This document shows, piece after piece, positions 1 to 13,800 of a stretch of 64,000 bases of DNA. Each line of letters opens with the position of its first letter. Position 1 is the stretch's first letter. The DNA lies in contig CM062213.1 in the NCBI GenBank assembly GCA_031216445.1, positions 13,951,501-14,015,500 of the forward strand. The letters run 5' to 3'. The position numbers and the translations under genes are program-made. The DNA is from Lateolabrax maculatus. Its lineage: Eukaryota; Chordata; Actinopteri; Acropomatiformes; Lateolabracidae. Under the pieces are notes generated by a model. The model ran no database searches and had not been told where the DNA came from. It saw only the letters and a program-made list of their open reading frames with translations.

Positions 1-671
1 ACAGTTTGTTGTGGAACAGCTGTAATCATGATGCAACAAGACTCAACTGCGTTGGAGTGTGAAGGCATGTAACAGCAGGGTAAAAAAAGTTACACAAAAA
101 ACATAACTTTCTTTTTTTTTTTTTTCTGAAACAGTGTATGACTCAGATCTGAACTTTCTACCATGATTTTAAACTGTATGACAATTTGTTCCCCTCAGTT
201 TAACAGCCAGTCATTAAAACGCGTCACAGATGGCAAATAAGGAGGACCGATTGAAAGCCACGGTCACCCGCAGTGAGGGAACAGTGAACCCATGCGGACA
301 TCTCTTTTATTCATCATGTCACATGCCTGGGCCTCAGCCAACGCCAAAATAGGGAACTGTAATAAAAAAAACTGCACAACCTCCCACCACCCCGCTGAAT
401 TGCTTAGCAGGGCTGAGAGTTTGGCACATCTCAACTAAAATGTCTGGCATGAGACTCTTACTGAACTGGAGCAGGTATTGACAAGCAGAAGCAAAGCCTT
501 CATGCATTTCAAAGATTCTTCTGCCTCCCAGATATGTTTAATTTTGAGAGTTTCAATTTCAACTATGCTGATATCCTGGCTCTCAGAGTAATGTGATAGA
601 ATAAAGTTTACTCTGACTAAAGACTAAAACGTTACACCAGAATCAGTATTAAAGCAACTATGTCCTCTACA

Positions 672-1072
672 GCAGTGATTCTCAAACACTTCAGCTGGCG
701 ACCCTTCAAAATCAAGCAAGTCAGCATGTTAACACTCTAAAAAAAAAAAAAGATGATGAACATAGTAAACATTATACCTGCTAAACATCATCATGTTAAC
801 GCCGTCATTGTGACCTTTTCAGCATGCTGATGTTAGCACGTAGCTCAAAGCATCCCTGAGCCTAAGTACAGCCTCACAGAGCTCTACATGTTTTATAGGC
901 CTGAGGAGGTTAAAACCATCCAACCAAATAAGAATATGAGACTTTAATAACATTTTATGTAGCAGATAAATTATTTTTTAAATCTTTTTTTAAATAGTTA
1001 ATCGTCCCAGGACCCCTCAGATCTAGCTTGTGACCCCTTGGAGGTTACAAACCCCCCTGGTGGAAACTAGGG
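672..1072. repeat. Dispersed 'ACCACTG/GTGACCCC' fish repeat containing a second nested repeat
   Basis: The left edge (AGTGATTCTCAAACACTTCA, then GGCGACCCTTCAAAATC) and right edge (GACCCCTCAG, TTGTGACCCC, CCCCCCTGGTGGAAACTAG) form imperfect inverted ends of a common teleost family whose consensus reads roughly 'aaccattttggcttgtgacccc'. A related copy lies at 62865-63185. The interior at 745-895 belongs to a different family (next entry), so one element appears to be inserted in the other. Confidence 0.5.
745..895 (-). repeat. Dispersed fish repeat, 'AGCATGCTAACATGCTGATG' type, copy A
   Basis: Contains ACATAGTAAACATTATACC, TGCTAAACATCATCATG, AGCATGCTGATGTTAGCA, TAGCTCAAAGCA and CCTAAGTACAGCCTCACAGAG in that order. 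The same blocks appear in the same order on the opposite strand at 13165-13282. Recognisable as an abundant interspersed teleost repeat; class not determined. Confidence 0.65.
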
Positions 1073-2443
1073 AGAGTATCTGCCCCACCATTACAGATCT
1101 TATTAAGTGGATCCAGTATCAGCCATGAAATGACCTCATCCACATTAAATACAGCAAAATTCAGTGTTTCCCCTATCGGTTACATTAATTTAGTGTTGGC
1201 TACTGCTGACAGAGATTTTAGTGCCACAGCAATTTCTGGCTCACGTTACCTGCATAAAAAATGATTCCAGTACGTTCCAAACAGAGGGGTGTACAGATTT
1301 TGAATTTGGGAAAAAGAGAGCACTAGTGTTGGATTAGCACTCAATATCTGCATCGGGGGAGAAATTAATCGGACTGGTTCTGAAGCCTCTGTGTTGATGC
1401 ACATCCAAACCAGGAAGAAGTTAAAGAGACTGACTGATTTTAGCTGTAATTTATTGTACATTAAAACATTTCCCACAAACCTCCAGCAGCAAAAGCACAC
1501 TTGAGTGTAGTCACACAATGATGGGTGCACAGCTGCCATCATCAAAATACACAATCATCATTATAATCATTAAAAGTGTCATAGTTACCATAATAATTTT
1601 AACCATTCATCACCACCACCAGTAACCCAACACCAAGCCACAACAATCTCCTTAACATTCAAACAGAAAGTCTTTCATGAAGCAGACCACACTGAAGTCT
1701 GCAACACAGCAAACTGGGGTCGAACTGAAGCATTTGTTTTTACCTGCAGAAAGCACCTGCTGGTTGGGATTTACTTTAATTCATAGTGTCAATCAGAGAG
1801 AAGTAAAATGACTAAATACCGTCCTGATCATCTAAATCCTCTGGGAATTATTATCTTCACATTTACTTGTTAAATCCTTTTTAACAAAGCAGGTTTAAAG
1901 AGTTATCTGATTTGCTGAGTAAATCCCAGAAAATAGACTGATAATAAAAGATCTATTTCAGGTTTCATTCAGACAACTTAGTAGATTCAACAGGCCCCTG
2001 CAGCAAGTTAAAACAAAGACCAAGAATATCTTGCACATGCTTACAATATGACTGTTGTTTGCATCGTTCTGCAAATACCGGAATCACATCCTACAAAAAC
2101 AAGGGCACTGCCCCAATTTTCTTTTAAACAGACAACACAGACAACACATGTACAAATGCAAAGATGTACAGTGGTAAATGAAGGGTGAGGTGACTTTTCT
2201 TTTTGTTTGTTCTTTTTTGCTGTTGTAGATTTACCAAAGAAAAATCTGTGAAGTTCTACCTGAAAGTGTTCTGTAATAATCACTTTTGGCCACTGCATGG
2301 GTATGCTTGGAGGGCCAGATGGGCTTTATCAAGCACAACCAAAGCTGGATTTAAAATTATAGCTGAACCAGGCCGCACAAACATACCCGTGCACATGCCC
2401 AGCCACCCACAGACACACACACACACAGACACACACACACACA

Positions 2444-2509
<66 letters not shown>

Positions 2510-4255
2510 CCATATGCTGGACTTGGCTGAGCAACCGGAGCCTCTTAGAGCAGATTCTGCAGGACTTGTGCACAACTACTGATAAACAAGAGTACTTGAG
2601 GCACGTGGGGCAAAGAAATAAACATGGGCGAGCCTCAGGGGAATCATCAGAGATTTTGTCATTATGTAACACAGCAGCCTTGGGAATACCAGTCGCACAG
2701 GAATAGTATATTAGCGCTTAAGTCCATCCATCATCATTTTCCATGATTACTGCCATCTCCCAAAACATACAGCTTGACTTCATTACATAAATATCGAGAA
2801 CAGTTGGTCTCTGTAGCATTTCTGAGAAATAATTAATCTTTACACTTTCATATTTTCACATCTGAGAAGTTATGCTTTTACAACTAGAGGTCGATGCCTC
2901 ACAAGCCAATCTACTCAAACAACATGATTTAATATGGTTTTGATTTTAAGACAAAATGATCAAACATCATGACTGGAGGCAGAAATGTACTTCTATTCAA
3001 CACTCAAGTGGACAAAAAACCCACTGGTACAGTGTGGGCTGAAGGGACAATTTGAGCATGAGCCAGCTTGGTGTTAGACTTATTTCCTTTTAACCCTCAA
3101 TACTCTATATACAAACATGCAAGTTCTTACTCCTATAGCAGCATATTTCTGGACAACCTCCAAACAAACTTTCCACCCACATGTGGGTAGGACTGGGCAG
3201 TGGATAGGGATGGGCAGCCTGTGAACTACTTTTTTGTTTTAGGTGATACTGATAATTGCTGGTGCACATAGAACAAGAGCTTTCTTGCAATAATAAAGAC
3301 TAAACATACACGTGTGGATGTGACCTGCAGGAGGAACCAAGATCATGGTCTCAGACGGAAGTATCTTTGACAAGTTCAGGATGGATTGCTGGCCGAACAA
3401 AGCCAAAAAGGAGCCGAGTGCATTCAATCACATTCCACACACAAAGTTACGCCAACTGTACAGCACAGAGAAGACAAGTGACCGGTCTGTAGTGGCCGCT
3501 TGCCTAGACAGAGAGAGGACATCAAATCTGACAAGGCCGGAGCTTGATAAGGAGAGCGGTGGGCCTGGGGACAGTCACTATAAAGAGAAATCAATTGTTT
3601 TTCTATCGCTGCCACAAACCCCAGAGAAGCCCAGCGGCCCCCCACTGCTTCCATTCAGTGTCAACTTTTAAATTAAAGATATGGAATGATGCTCAAGTGA
3701 AGGCCATTATCGTATGGTCGTTTCAAGACACAGAAAACCGCGCAGTTTTAAAGAGCAACATCAAGCACAATTCTTAAAGGCAGAATGAGCAGGATTTGTT
3801 GGCTGCGGTTTTGTAAACGCAACATTCAAAGTTGGCCACGCCTCCCCAGCTCAGCACGCCGATTATGATGCTTACGATCTGGCACCTGGTTGCTACGAGT
3901 TCCGCCCTCACACCTGGCACGCTGTTATTGGCTGAGGCTACACACCCAGAGCCTGAAGGTTGACGCCCAGAAATGCCCTCTGCCTCTGCAGATATGGATA
4001 CAGACACCGCCACACACTTCTAGTGGGCCTTGAGTGATGATTGAGAGCATTTCTTTTTGTATTAGTCTACAATGTTTTTTTTAGGAAAATCCTACTCATT
4101 CTGCTTTTATCTGAACTGAAAGAAATTTCAAACACCCTATTAAACACTTTTAAATGGATTTCTTGAACATCTTTTGAAACCTACACAAGTCCTGTGAATT
4201 CACCGGTGATGGATTCATCTGTCAGGACAATAGCGAACATAGATGCGTGTAGCTT
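1073..4255. other. Sequence downstream of trim62; no gene seen
   Basis: Probably includes the trim62 3' UTR, whose end I cannot place. Contains the CA microsatellite. The stretch around 3840-4015 is GC-richer, with ATTGG at about 3928, and is complex rather than repetitive. Open frames here lack family similarity that I recognise. Bases 1-671 likewise show nothing beyond a poly(T) run at about 111-126. Confidence 0.5.
2412..2506. repeat. Compound (CA)n microsatellite
   Basis: About 95 bp of CA repeat interrupted twice by CAGA units. It explains the long His/Thr and Val/Cys open frames on either strand here, which are not genes. Confidence 0.97.
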
Positions 4256-4806
4256 TTAAAGGCGTACAGTGTTGATTCGCAGTGGCTGCACGTTCTTGCC
4301 ATTGGCGTGGCTCTGGCCAGGGCTAAAGTAGGGGAAGAGCTTGGCGGGGAATTTCTCCCGGTAGGTGTAGAGCCAGGACATGTCGTCTGCATTGTAGAAG
4401 ATGAGTAGGCCTTTGTGGTAGTCCAGATACACCCCCACCTTCTCCAGCTTGCTCTTAACGTTGAGGCGGGTCCAGGGCTCGGTGCAGGCGCTGTACTGGT
4501 TCCCATCATGCATAACGATGCAGTAGAAGCCGCGGCTGGGCTGGATCTGGATGCTGCCCTTGCGGCTGACTGTCTCGTTGGCCACACCAATCATCCACTG
4601 GGTCTTCTCTGACACCATCACCTCCCAGTAATGGACGCCCGACGCAAAGCCCTCTGCGCCCAGAACAGACACCTCCACGTCAAAGCGGCGCGGGGAGTCC
4701 TGCAGGGGCTGCGGATGGAGATTCCCGTAAGCCACTATGGTACAGTCGTCTGAAAGAATCAGTCTTTGGTGGGCTGTGATGGGGTCGAGGGTCAACGCTG
4801 CCGGAA
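4256..4806 (-). CDS. trim62: trim62 coding exon 5: PRY-SPRY (B30.2) and stop
   Basis: Encodes about residues 293-475. The acceptor is CTTCCTCAG|TTCCGG, entering in phase 1. PRY begins ALTLDPITAHQRLILSDD. SPRY hallmarks follow: RFDVEVSVLG, SGVHYWEVMV, KVGVYLDYHKGLLIFYN, and the C terminus KNVQPLRINTVRL then TAA. This single-exon B30.2 domain is the substrate- or partner-binding module. Divergence from mammals is low, suggesting strong constraint. Confidence 0.96.
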
Positions 4807-7800
4807 CTGAGGAAGACAAGAAAAAGGGAAACGAAGGGAGAGACAGGTTTAGCACAAAGAGTCAGCATTTATTTCACTTTTATCTTTAACACACACGAGA
4901 GGAAACAGTCAGCCTAGATAAAGAGGCCAGTCATGGATATAAGCAAGTAGAAAAAATAAATAAATAACAAAACACATCAATATGTTATGACTCAGCTTGG
5001 CCAAACAGAAAAGTGAGGACTGTAGGGTTGTTCTCAGCAACCTCATTTTTCTTAATCGTCGCAAATGCTGTGTGAACAGTTTTACGCTGAGGCAGTAAGT
5101 AAATATATCCAAGCGGCTCAGGCAATTTACACGAGAGCTGGGTCAAGGTTACGAACTTATCTCTGAAATGCTCCCAGATTTTATCACAGGCACACTGTCT
5201 GGTTAGAAAACATATGCTGAGGTTTTTATGGTTTGACCAGGAGGTCACTGGAAATGGTTTGAGTTTTCTTCCTGGGTTCTGATATATATGTCTTAATATA
5301 AAAAAAAATATATATATAAAAAATACAAAATCAATGAAAAAATGCTGCCTTCTTCCTGTTTATTCTCCAGGAAGCTTAGACAGACAGGAAAGATGGAGAG
5401 AGAGAGGGGGATGACCGGCAACAATGGTCCTAAACCAGAATTATACCAGGGAAGTAACGATTACACAGTATGAACCTTAGACCAGTAGGCCACAGGACAC
5501 TATTAAAAATTATATTTAAAAGAATTATCTTTCCATAAACAATGTCCAGGTTACTCTGGATCATACCGCTCACTGCGGCCAGCTTTCATTTGAAATTCTT
5601 TCTATCCCTATTGGTATTATCCAGAGTAAAAAAATAGTTAATGAAAAGAAAGGTTGCTGAATTTCATAAAAATGTTATTCACTCCATTGTTTTGGAGTGG
5701 AGGCAGACAAATTTTAAAGATGGAGAACATATAAATATGGGATAAACCTGGACAAATAAAAACACAATTATCATAATGCCAAGATACCACCAGAGGGAAG
5801 TAAAATGTGTTGTTTGTTATTTGGGGTGAACTGATTCTTTTAGATAAACCTGGTGGAAACATTACAGTAGATATGCATCACTACTAAGGAGGTGATCAAA
5901 GCCATGCCCTGTGGTTCAAGATGACTGATGGCTTGTTATTATACGGTGCGCTCAACTGCTGCTCTTCTCTTATTTCAGGGAAATGAAACACGGAGTTGTG
6001 CATCAAGTGTGACTGTGAGTACACCATGATACATTTTTTATGATCTTTTTTTACCTTCATGCATAAACCTGAAGCTTTAAAGTCAAGTTCTCTCTGGAGT
6101 CTGATAGGATAGCTCAATTTGAGTGATATCAGACCACGTGTGAAGCGCAAACAATACAGTGAAGCAGTAATTACAGCGATGGGAGGAGCTCGCTCCACAG
6201 GCACCACGCTGGTAGGAGGCTGTAGTTATGTGGTTTTAGGGAGGGAGAACGTGCACCAATTTCTGCTTATTAGGGAACCATATCAGGCTGAACAATAAAG
6301 GCTTGTTCTCTTTGCTCTCTTTCACATAAAGCAGACTAAGGAAAGAGTGGGAAAGGCATTTCTCTAATTCCTCTGTATTTATATCAGCTGGGAGAAATGG
6401 AGGTGAAATGTCTGGCGCCCGGCCAGCGGACAGGACAATGCCTTCTCCAGTCAATGACATCTGTGAGTGTTTGTTACAATCAAGTCATTAAAATTTCATA
6501 ACCTGAGTGCCTCTTTGTGTCACAGAGTGAAACCTGCAAGCATACACACATCCGCGGAGAAACCATTTTCCCTGCTAAACATGGGGGGGGGGGGGGGGGT
6601 GAAGACACGGCGTCTGGTAGTTATTCCTGCTAACCCATCAGTGACAGCGAGGGTTGAGGGATGATGGGATGATGGGAGGAATGTCTTTATTTCGTCTCTG
6701 GCAACCGCTGGTGATGGATCGTAACCAATTGTTCCATTTGGCAGCCAGTCAGGAGAGGCCAAAATACTGTCTGGCCTCCCCATCAGCCGGCAGCAGGCTG
6801 AGATGGGAGAGTTGATTGAGGGAGTAAAAAATTCCTCAGCCCATTATTTGAAATAATCTCCTGTGAGTGAGTGATGGCTGTGGGGCAGAGGGAGTAGAGC
6901 TTCTCTTGGCACTGTCGAACACAGAAGGGCATCGCCGCCCTCCAGATCTGACCACCATTTTCCGTCTGAAGAGGACAGAAAGCTCAAAGCATCCCGGAAA
7001 TCCTACTGCGGGACAGGCCTAGTTCCTGCACTCTCTGAGTCCAAGTCAAACATTCATTACTGAAGGGAAATTAGATAATCAACCGGTTTTTAAAAGGAAC
7101 AGTTACACATTTTGGAAAATATGGTCAATATACGTCACAAGATGGTTAGCTTAGCAGGAAACAGGGGGAAACCGCTCGTATGGCCCTATCCAAAGGTAAC
7201 AAAACTACCAGCACCTCTAAAGCTCGCTATTTAACACATCATATCTAATTTTTTTCTAATCTGTAAAAAACCAAAGTGTAAACAACAATTTGTAGTTTTA
7301 CATAAGGGTCCCTGAGATATAACGTGTTAATCAGTGAGCTTTAGAGGTGCTGGTAGGCGGATTTTGTTACCTTTGGACAGACCTAGGCTAGCTGTCCCCC
7401 TGTTTCCAGCCTTAACTATAAGTTAAGCCAACTGGCTGCTGGCTGGCTGTAGTCCTATATTTAACAGACGTGAGAGTGATATTGATCTTATCAAACTCTC
7501 TGCAAAAAAGGCAGATAAGCATATTTTTGAAACCACTCATTTAACAGCCAAAGTGTTTTACACTCTATTACATGTTGTATTTTAACTAACCAGCATGTTT
7601 AAGTTATGTACATCTCATATACTAGTCATGTCCACATACCTGGTGAGATATCCTGGAAAAGCAACTTCCATATCGTATACTGTAAGGGCCCCATGTACTT
7701 GGATGTCGGGAAGTCTTCATACGTCAGATTGGTCTCATGTATCTTCCCTTTAATTCTGGGACAGAAAAACAGATCAATAATGGTCTAAATCCAATTTGCT

Positions 7801-10800
7801 GCTTTTTGTAAATAATACTGCCTCTTGTTTAACCCACAACGTCGATGCTTCAAGTAATTATTCCGGTTTGTGTCTTTGAAATGTGCCATTATTGAAATTT
7901 AACAGCTGACAAACGGCTTCATGAATCTCCAGCAACAGAGATGAATGTATCAGAGAGAGGTGGGGGGTTCAGCTCTAACACCATTACAATATAATTCAAT
8001 ATGAACCTCCACATGAATCACTCAGTGCACTCCTACACGCAGTCCAGAGTTCAGGCAAGACATTGAGTGGGTTGCTTACCACACTGAAATCCTGAAAATA
8101 ACATTACAGTGTGTTGAAAAAGGGACTTCATACATTAGTGCAGAAACATCAGGTTCATCGTGTTGTATTGTTTGACAACAAGAAACGAAAAAAATTGCAA
8201 TTACAAAAATTACAATGTTTCTGCAAGTACCATTCATACGGTGTTCAAAAAGTTTTTGAATGATGGAGTTCTTCTGCAGCAATTATTTGGTTTTCTTTTG
8301 CCAAAGTGTGAGTTAAGGAAAGTGAACCAAAGGTCGCTGTGTCCCTTTGTTAATTGTTCAGTTAATCTCTTTTTATATATATTCTTATATTCTCTTCCTG
8401 TAAAACGAAAATATTTTTGATGATTCATCTTGAACTCAAGGGCGTAAACATAAATGTATTCAATCAAAGATGATTTGGACCCCTAAAATTTAAAACAACA
8501 AATAAATAAGACTACAAACATGACCAAACATTCGATATCTAATGCTACAGATGCTACAATTCGGTAGTCAGAATGTATTGGGAGTTGATACAAAGCCCTT
8601 TTTCTCTCTCATATCATCCACCTCCAGTTTAGATTGAATAATACTTCTACCACAAAAATGTTAATATTGTAACTCTAAAGACATTGGGGTATTTTGTAAA
8701 ATATAACATGTTTGATTCTGTCACTCTCGCTAGCTCTATATTCAACCTCAATAATCTGCTTTAAGATATTAAACTATTCAATTAAATCATCCTCAAGTGC
8801 CCCTCCCAGATTAAACATTACAGCTGGTTTATTTCAGGCTTAATACACCATCTGTTCAGGGATTAGCTGATGCTGCTGCTCAAATCTGTATTTTCTCTAA
8901 AATTTAAGCAACCTTACACTTCGCACGAGGTGAACACACATTTGGCATGTTGTGACTGCAAACATTTTACGGTTTACTAAAGTGTTGATACGAGACTTCA
9001 AGAATTGATAAAAACCTGATCTTTCTTGATGCAAAGTTGTTTACAACCACATTTCTTTTCTTATTGGACTGCAGTGATGATACTGGGACTGTCTTAGCAA
9101 ACTCAGGGCAGGTGAAGCACCTCTCAGATGTGACAGCTACTCCCTCCAGGAAGTCGTGGCGTCCCGTCTCGTTGAGGCGCTCCTGCAGGATCTGGATGCC
9201 CTCCTTGACATCGCGCAGCTGCTGGCTGTAGCGCTGGATCTTGTGCTCGATGTCAGCAAGCTTGCGGGCAGTGTCCATCTCCAGCTCTTCCAGCATGCTC
9301 TTCTGACGCTCGCGCAGGAAGCGGTGAAGGCGCTCGAATGCGTCGCCGATGGTTGCACGCAGACTCTTGGCTGAGGACTGAAAAAAAAAGCTGGGCTATT
9401 TATAACTGCCATTACAAGAACATGAAATAGACTTTGTACTGTAGTTAGCTGGGTTTGTTGGGTGTTTCACTCACAATGTTGTGACTCTTAACTAGACAAG
9501 GGTCAGTGATTTAAAGACTTACACAGTGCTCTAAATAGTGTTAATATTACATTAACATTCATTCATTGATTCAGCTTGTACATGTATTGAATTTAAATGG
9601 CTCTCTGAGAACGGTGTGTGTACAACCTTCCACTGAAAACATAAAAGTAGCTTGTACACTGTTTTAGTGAGGAGAAACAAGGCAGAGTAAACTGTAACAG
9701 AAATAACCCAAAAAGGTGACCAGGAGGGGGAAACAAAGGACGTCCTGTGTGTGAAGACGGCTGATTACAAGACCGGTGGACAGGCAGAAGAGCTGAAGCT
9801 ATTAGAGATAAACAGTTCGCAGGGGACAGCAGACTGGGAGCTGAAGAGCTGAAGAAACTGATTTGTAGCTGTAGAGTGAAAGATGGGAAGCTGGACATCA
9901 AAGAGAATGAATCATCTGAGTTTTAGCAGTCTGAGTGTCAGAGAGACAGAACAAAAGGGTGTGAAGTGAAAACCCTGTAAAAATCACACACAGAGGAGCA
10001 GGAACCTTTCAATTTGAAGCTTTTGAAGGAAGGAAGGACTGGATTTCATTCAGACATTTTGTTTCCATGTCTGTCCTTAAAAGTCATCATTTAAATGAAA
10101 ATAAATCCAAGCATCTGCTCATCAAAGAGCAGCTGAAAACAAGAAAAGAAAAAAAAAAAAAAAAGACTACTGAATCACAGTGAACTTGATCTAAATGAGA
10201 ATTTCGGATTAAACTTGTTTATTTTCTCTGTTGGGAACCACTCCTCTGAGGATCTGGATTTAGGAACAGTGATCTGAGGTTTAATTACACAGCGGGTCTG
10301 TTCCTCTTGTTCTTTCAGAGACCAGGGGCAGGTATTTTCACTATTCAGATGAGTATTTCTCTGCAAGCACATGAGCTATGACATTAAAGTGGGCTGTATC
10401 CCAGCCCTCCTACCTAGTTAAGAATTGAAAACTGATGGCATGGAGGAGGAGGAGGAGGAGGAGGAGGAGGAGGAGGAGCTGCAGCAGCCCACCTATGAGT
10501 CTCTCAGACATGTCTGCTGTTTTGGCCCAGCACGCTGTGATGGCACTGAGAGGGTGTCTGCTGCCCTTGGAGACAGGAGGCTGGATACCTTTCAGGGAAG
10601 CATGTGATTAGTGAGCGAATCCCCGGTGGGCATGTGAATAGGACACAGTGTGTATCCTTCAGAGGGAGACACACATGACCAAGGACTCAAATTGGAGAGC
10701 AAGGCAGGCACATTCAGTTAAAATGAGAGCTGGTCTACTGCAGTCATTCCTTCTCAATCGTACAACATTAAAGGGAAAATCCACCAATGTTATGCTTCAA

Positions 10801-13800
10801 AGTGTGTTTACAGGTCTTGGGGAAAAAAGTAATATAAGTCTTCTGTGGCTCCAGAGGGAGTCTGACCAATTGCCTCAAGTGATGTCTCTTGAGTCAGCGT
10901 CGGTTAGGGCTGAAGACTACAAGACGGAAGTTTGAAAATGAAAAAATCTGGGGGTGTGGAGTTAGAAAGAAGTGAGCTCGAGGCTTCGTGGGTAATGCAG
11001 GTGCCAAGTTTTGACAAGGAAGAATGTGTGGAATGTGATTTTGATCGTAGTGAGTCCAACAATGTTATGGAGTTCTCTTAAAAAACGAAGAAGACATATA
11101 ACTTCAGGCAACCTCAACTTTACCAAGATGAAGAAATACAGGGAGACATTTCACTGTCAGCTACCTACATGCATCAGAGATCAGTGAAGTCACAGTGTGG
11201 CTCTCTTCCAGGCAGAGCACTCTGTGCAAATGGATGTGAACCTAATGAGATCAGCTCATTTCCAATGAGGAGTGGTGGTGGCTGAAAGGCCCACGTCTAG
11301 CAGTCAGAGTGAGTCGATGGGTGGGCTGAAATGGACAGGGCTTGGTTATCTCTGGCAGCGGAGAGTCCTGCAGTGCAGAACTCAGACAGAAAGATGGGTG
11401 ATGCTGTGGCATTGGACAGCAGGTACAAAAACACGAAAAAGGTGAATGTGCTCCCTAAATGACAAATAATGCTGACGGCTGGGATATCGCCTCTGCAAGA
11501 GACCCTTCCCTGGTCAATAGCTTCAATGTCACTACGGGAGAGAGACAACACTTGCGTAGGCGTGTGTGCGGGGGTCGGGGCACTGACATATTGAGTAGCT
11601 GCTTATGGTTCGGCGATTAACACGTGGTGTCGAGGTTAAACCACTGCTCAATAAACCAATTTACCTGACGGAATTTACTGTCAATCCAATTCAGTTTGGA
11701 AAAAAAGATGGATAATCAGTGACTGAAAGACTGCACATGTTAAACAGACCTGTCCTTCATTTCCTGCTCACTGAGAATTTTTTTTAATAAGGACTTGTTT
11801 TACTAAGTGAGTATTACTGTCTCCATTTGGAAGCATAAGATGCAACATAGATGTCTTGTTTCTGTAAATATCGACTCGCTGTTACGACTGACTTCCGATG
11901 CCATTTGTTGGTGTATAGTTAATTACTTAAAATAAGTAAATTCTACCAATTATTTGAATGAATTATGGTCATCACACATTCCTTAAGCCCAAGATGAGGT
12001 TTTAATATTGTTTGTTTACACATTAGGCTCTAGGAAATTGTAATGGACATTTTTCACTATTTTCTTAACTATATAGATAATGACTTTTTTTTGTTGCAAC
12101 CATATGCAGCTGAATGACTGCTGCGGGTGCAGCTCTATATGAGAATAGCTTTGCATTGAAAAGGAGAAATGTTACGGTACCTTGGTCTCAGTCAGTTGTC
12201 TTTGCAGGAGCTGCAGGGCCTCAGTGTGTCCCTTCTCGCTGTCCTGCAGGGTGGCCAGCTGCTCCTTCATCTCCCTCTGCAACACAACAAAACGACAACA
12301 AACAGCAGGTCAGTAACTAGTGACTGGAACTCAATATCACAGAACAGTAGAACACATTCAACTAAGCAATGTATTTGGAGGATTTCATTAAAAGCTGTAT
12401 GACACATAACATAAAATGCTCCTCTTCTTCTTTGCTCAAATAATGTCAAAAACATCATCAGTTACATAAAAATAAAGCTAATATATTTGGCAGACAGATA
12501 TTTTTGCAAGTCTAAATTCTATTATATTTATTTAAATTGGATTATTTGTGTAACAGCTCTCTTTGCTCGGGTACGAGGCAGCAAAGATTTAAGCCTCAGC
12601 TACAAAACAAGCAAGGCAGATGGAGAGCGAGATATGAAAGAGATGAAATGAAATCTCTGGAGATGTTGAGCTGTGTCAGAGAAAACTGGGTCTGATCTCT
12701 AGTCAGGCACACGCTGGCAGAACCTGCACCACTCAGACACCTCCAAGTCTCCCCAAGGCAGGAAAGAGGCTCTGCGGGAGCTGGCTGGGACGGCTGCTGT
12801 CACGAATTGTGCAGAGTTTTTATGCAGGTCCAATGTGCCAACAACACAGGCACACTCAGATTCAGGTTTTAGAACAGTAGTAGTTCAGCAGACACCCTCC
12901 CTTACGTCTAACATTGTTTATACAAATGTGCAAAGACTTGAGGTACGGCTCTGATTTTTGTCAATCAGTGCTTGGCTGATGTTTTCATACTGACTAAATA
13001 ATGAGGAATGGGATGGTGGAGAGTTTGATAGTCAGTGTCTAACTCAAATCAATCTGTTGATGAGACACATGTTGGCTCTTGTGCAAATTAAAACCTGAAA
13101 ATGATCTTGTTTGAGTTTTCATTCGGGTACATGATTTTGTAATAACAGTCGAGTCTACAGCCACACTAGTGGCTCTGTGATGCTGTACTTAGGCACAGCA
13201 TTGCTTTGAGCTAAATGCTAACCTCACATGCCAACATGCTGGGTTTTAGCAGGTGTATTTGCCATGTTCACCATTTTATCCAGCTGACTTCTACTTACAT
13301 TTATATTTGAAGGTGTTAATATTGTTGGAGATATTTGAATGATCAATTTTGAATCAACTGCATATAAAGACACTGAAAACAAACTGATGATGTAGAACAG
13401 ATGAAAAAACATGCGCAAGTTGGTTAAGTGTTTTTTCCGTTTTCCTGGCACCATAGAAAATCTGACCTGATTTATGAACCTCATTTACCATTTTATTTCT
13501 TATGCTGACGCGTTTTGGCAAACAAGCCACAAACAGAGCACTGCAAAAGTGGTATCCTCTTCCTTTTATAGAGAATAAGCAATCATCCCAAGGTATGCAA
13601 GAAAAGTATTAACTTCTGTTTCCACAATGAACAATAATATACAAAAGACATTTTTAATCTAAAGGATAAAAAGATACTTTGCATCATGGACCTGAGCTTG
13701 AAAATCAGATCTGATCCATGTCAAACTGACGAAACATGCTGGAGATTCGGGTTCAACTTGATCCGAGCCTGAACAACTGCAGAATTGAATGAGTTGGCAG

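Larger units (their letters stand above)
4807..7639 (-). other. trim62: trim62 intron 4
   Basis: GT-AG intron of about 2.8 kb. Holds an AT-rich stretch at about 5280-5345, the poly(G) run and the palindromic MITE. About 6600-6990 is complex sequence of mixed composition. No exon candidates. Confidence 0.8.
9378..12180 (-). other. trim62: trim62 intron 2
   Basis: About 2.8 kb. Contains the (GGA)n tract and a probable dispersed repeat at 10765-11060; nothing else recognisable. Confidence 0.8.

Noticed and set aside
2203..2706. Long open frames on both strands over the CA repeat (His/Thr-rich and Val/Cys-rich proteins)
   Set aside because: They exist only because a dinucleotide repeat has no stop codons; no similarity outside the repeat.
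3774..4015. GC-richer block with ATTGG after the trim62 stop, considered as a promoter of another gene
   Set aside because: No downstream exon with recognisable coding content on either strand, so there is nothing for it to drive in this window.
4222..4590. Alternative-frame proteins over the trim62 SPRY exon
   Set aside because: Frame-shifted or antisense shadows of a well-conserved coding exon.
8141..8226. 11-bp inverted repeat (TGCAGAAACAT / ATGTTTCTGCA) in trim62 intron 3
   Set aside because: Short arms and a 60-bp loop in AT-rich DNA; the inner parts do not pair further, so it is likely chance.
9137..9412. Ser/Ala-rich minus-strand frame overlapping trim62 exon 3
   Set aside because: Wrong frame of the coiled-coil exon; the correct frame gives the TRIM62 protein with good splice sites.
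10425..10607. Plus-strand frame with a poly-Glu run
   Set aside because: The acidic run is a (GGA)n microsatellite in a trim62 intron; the rest shows no family signature.
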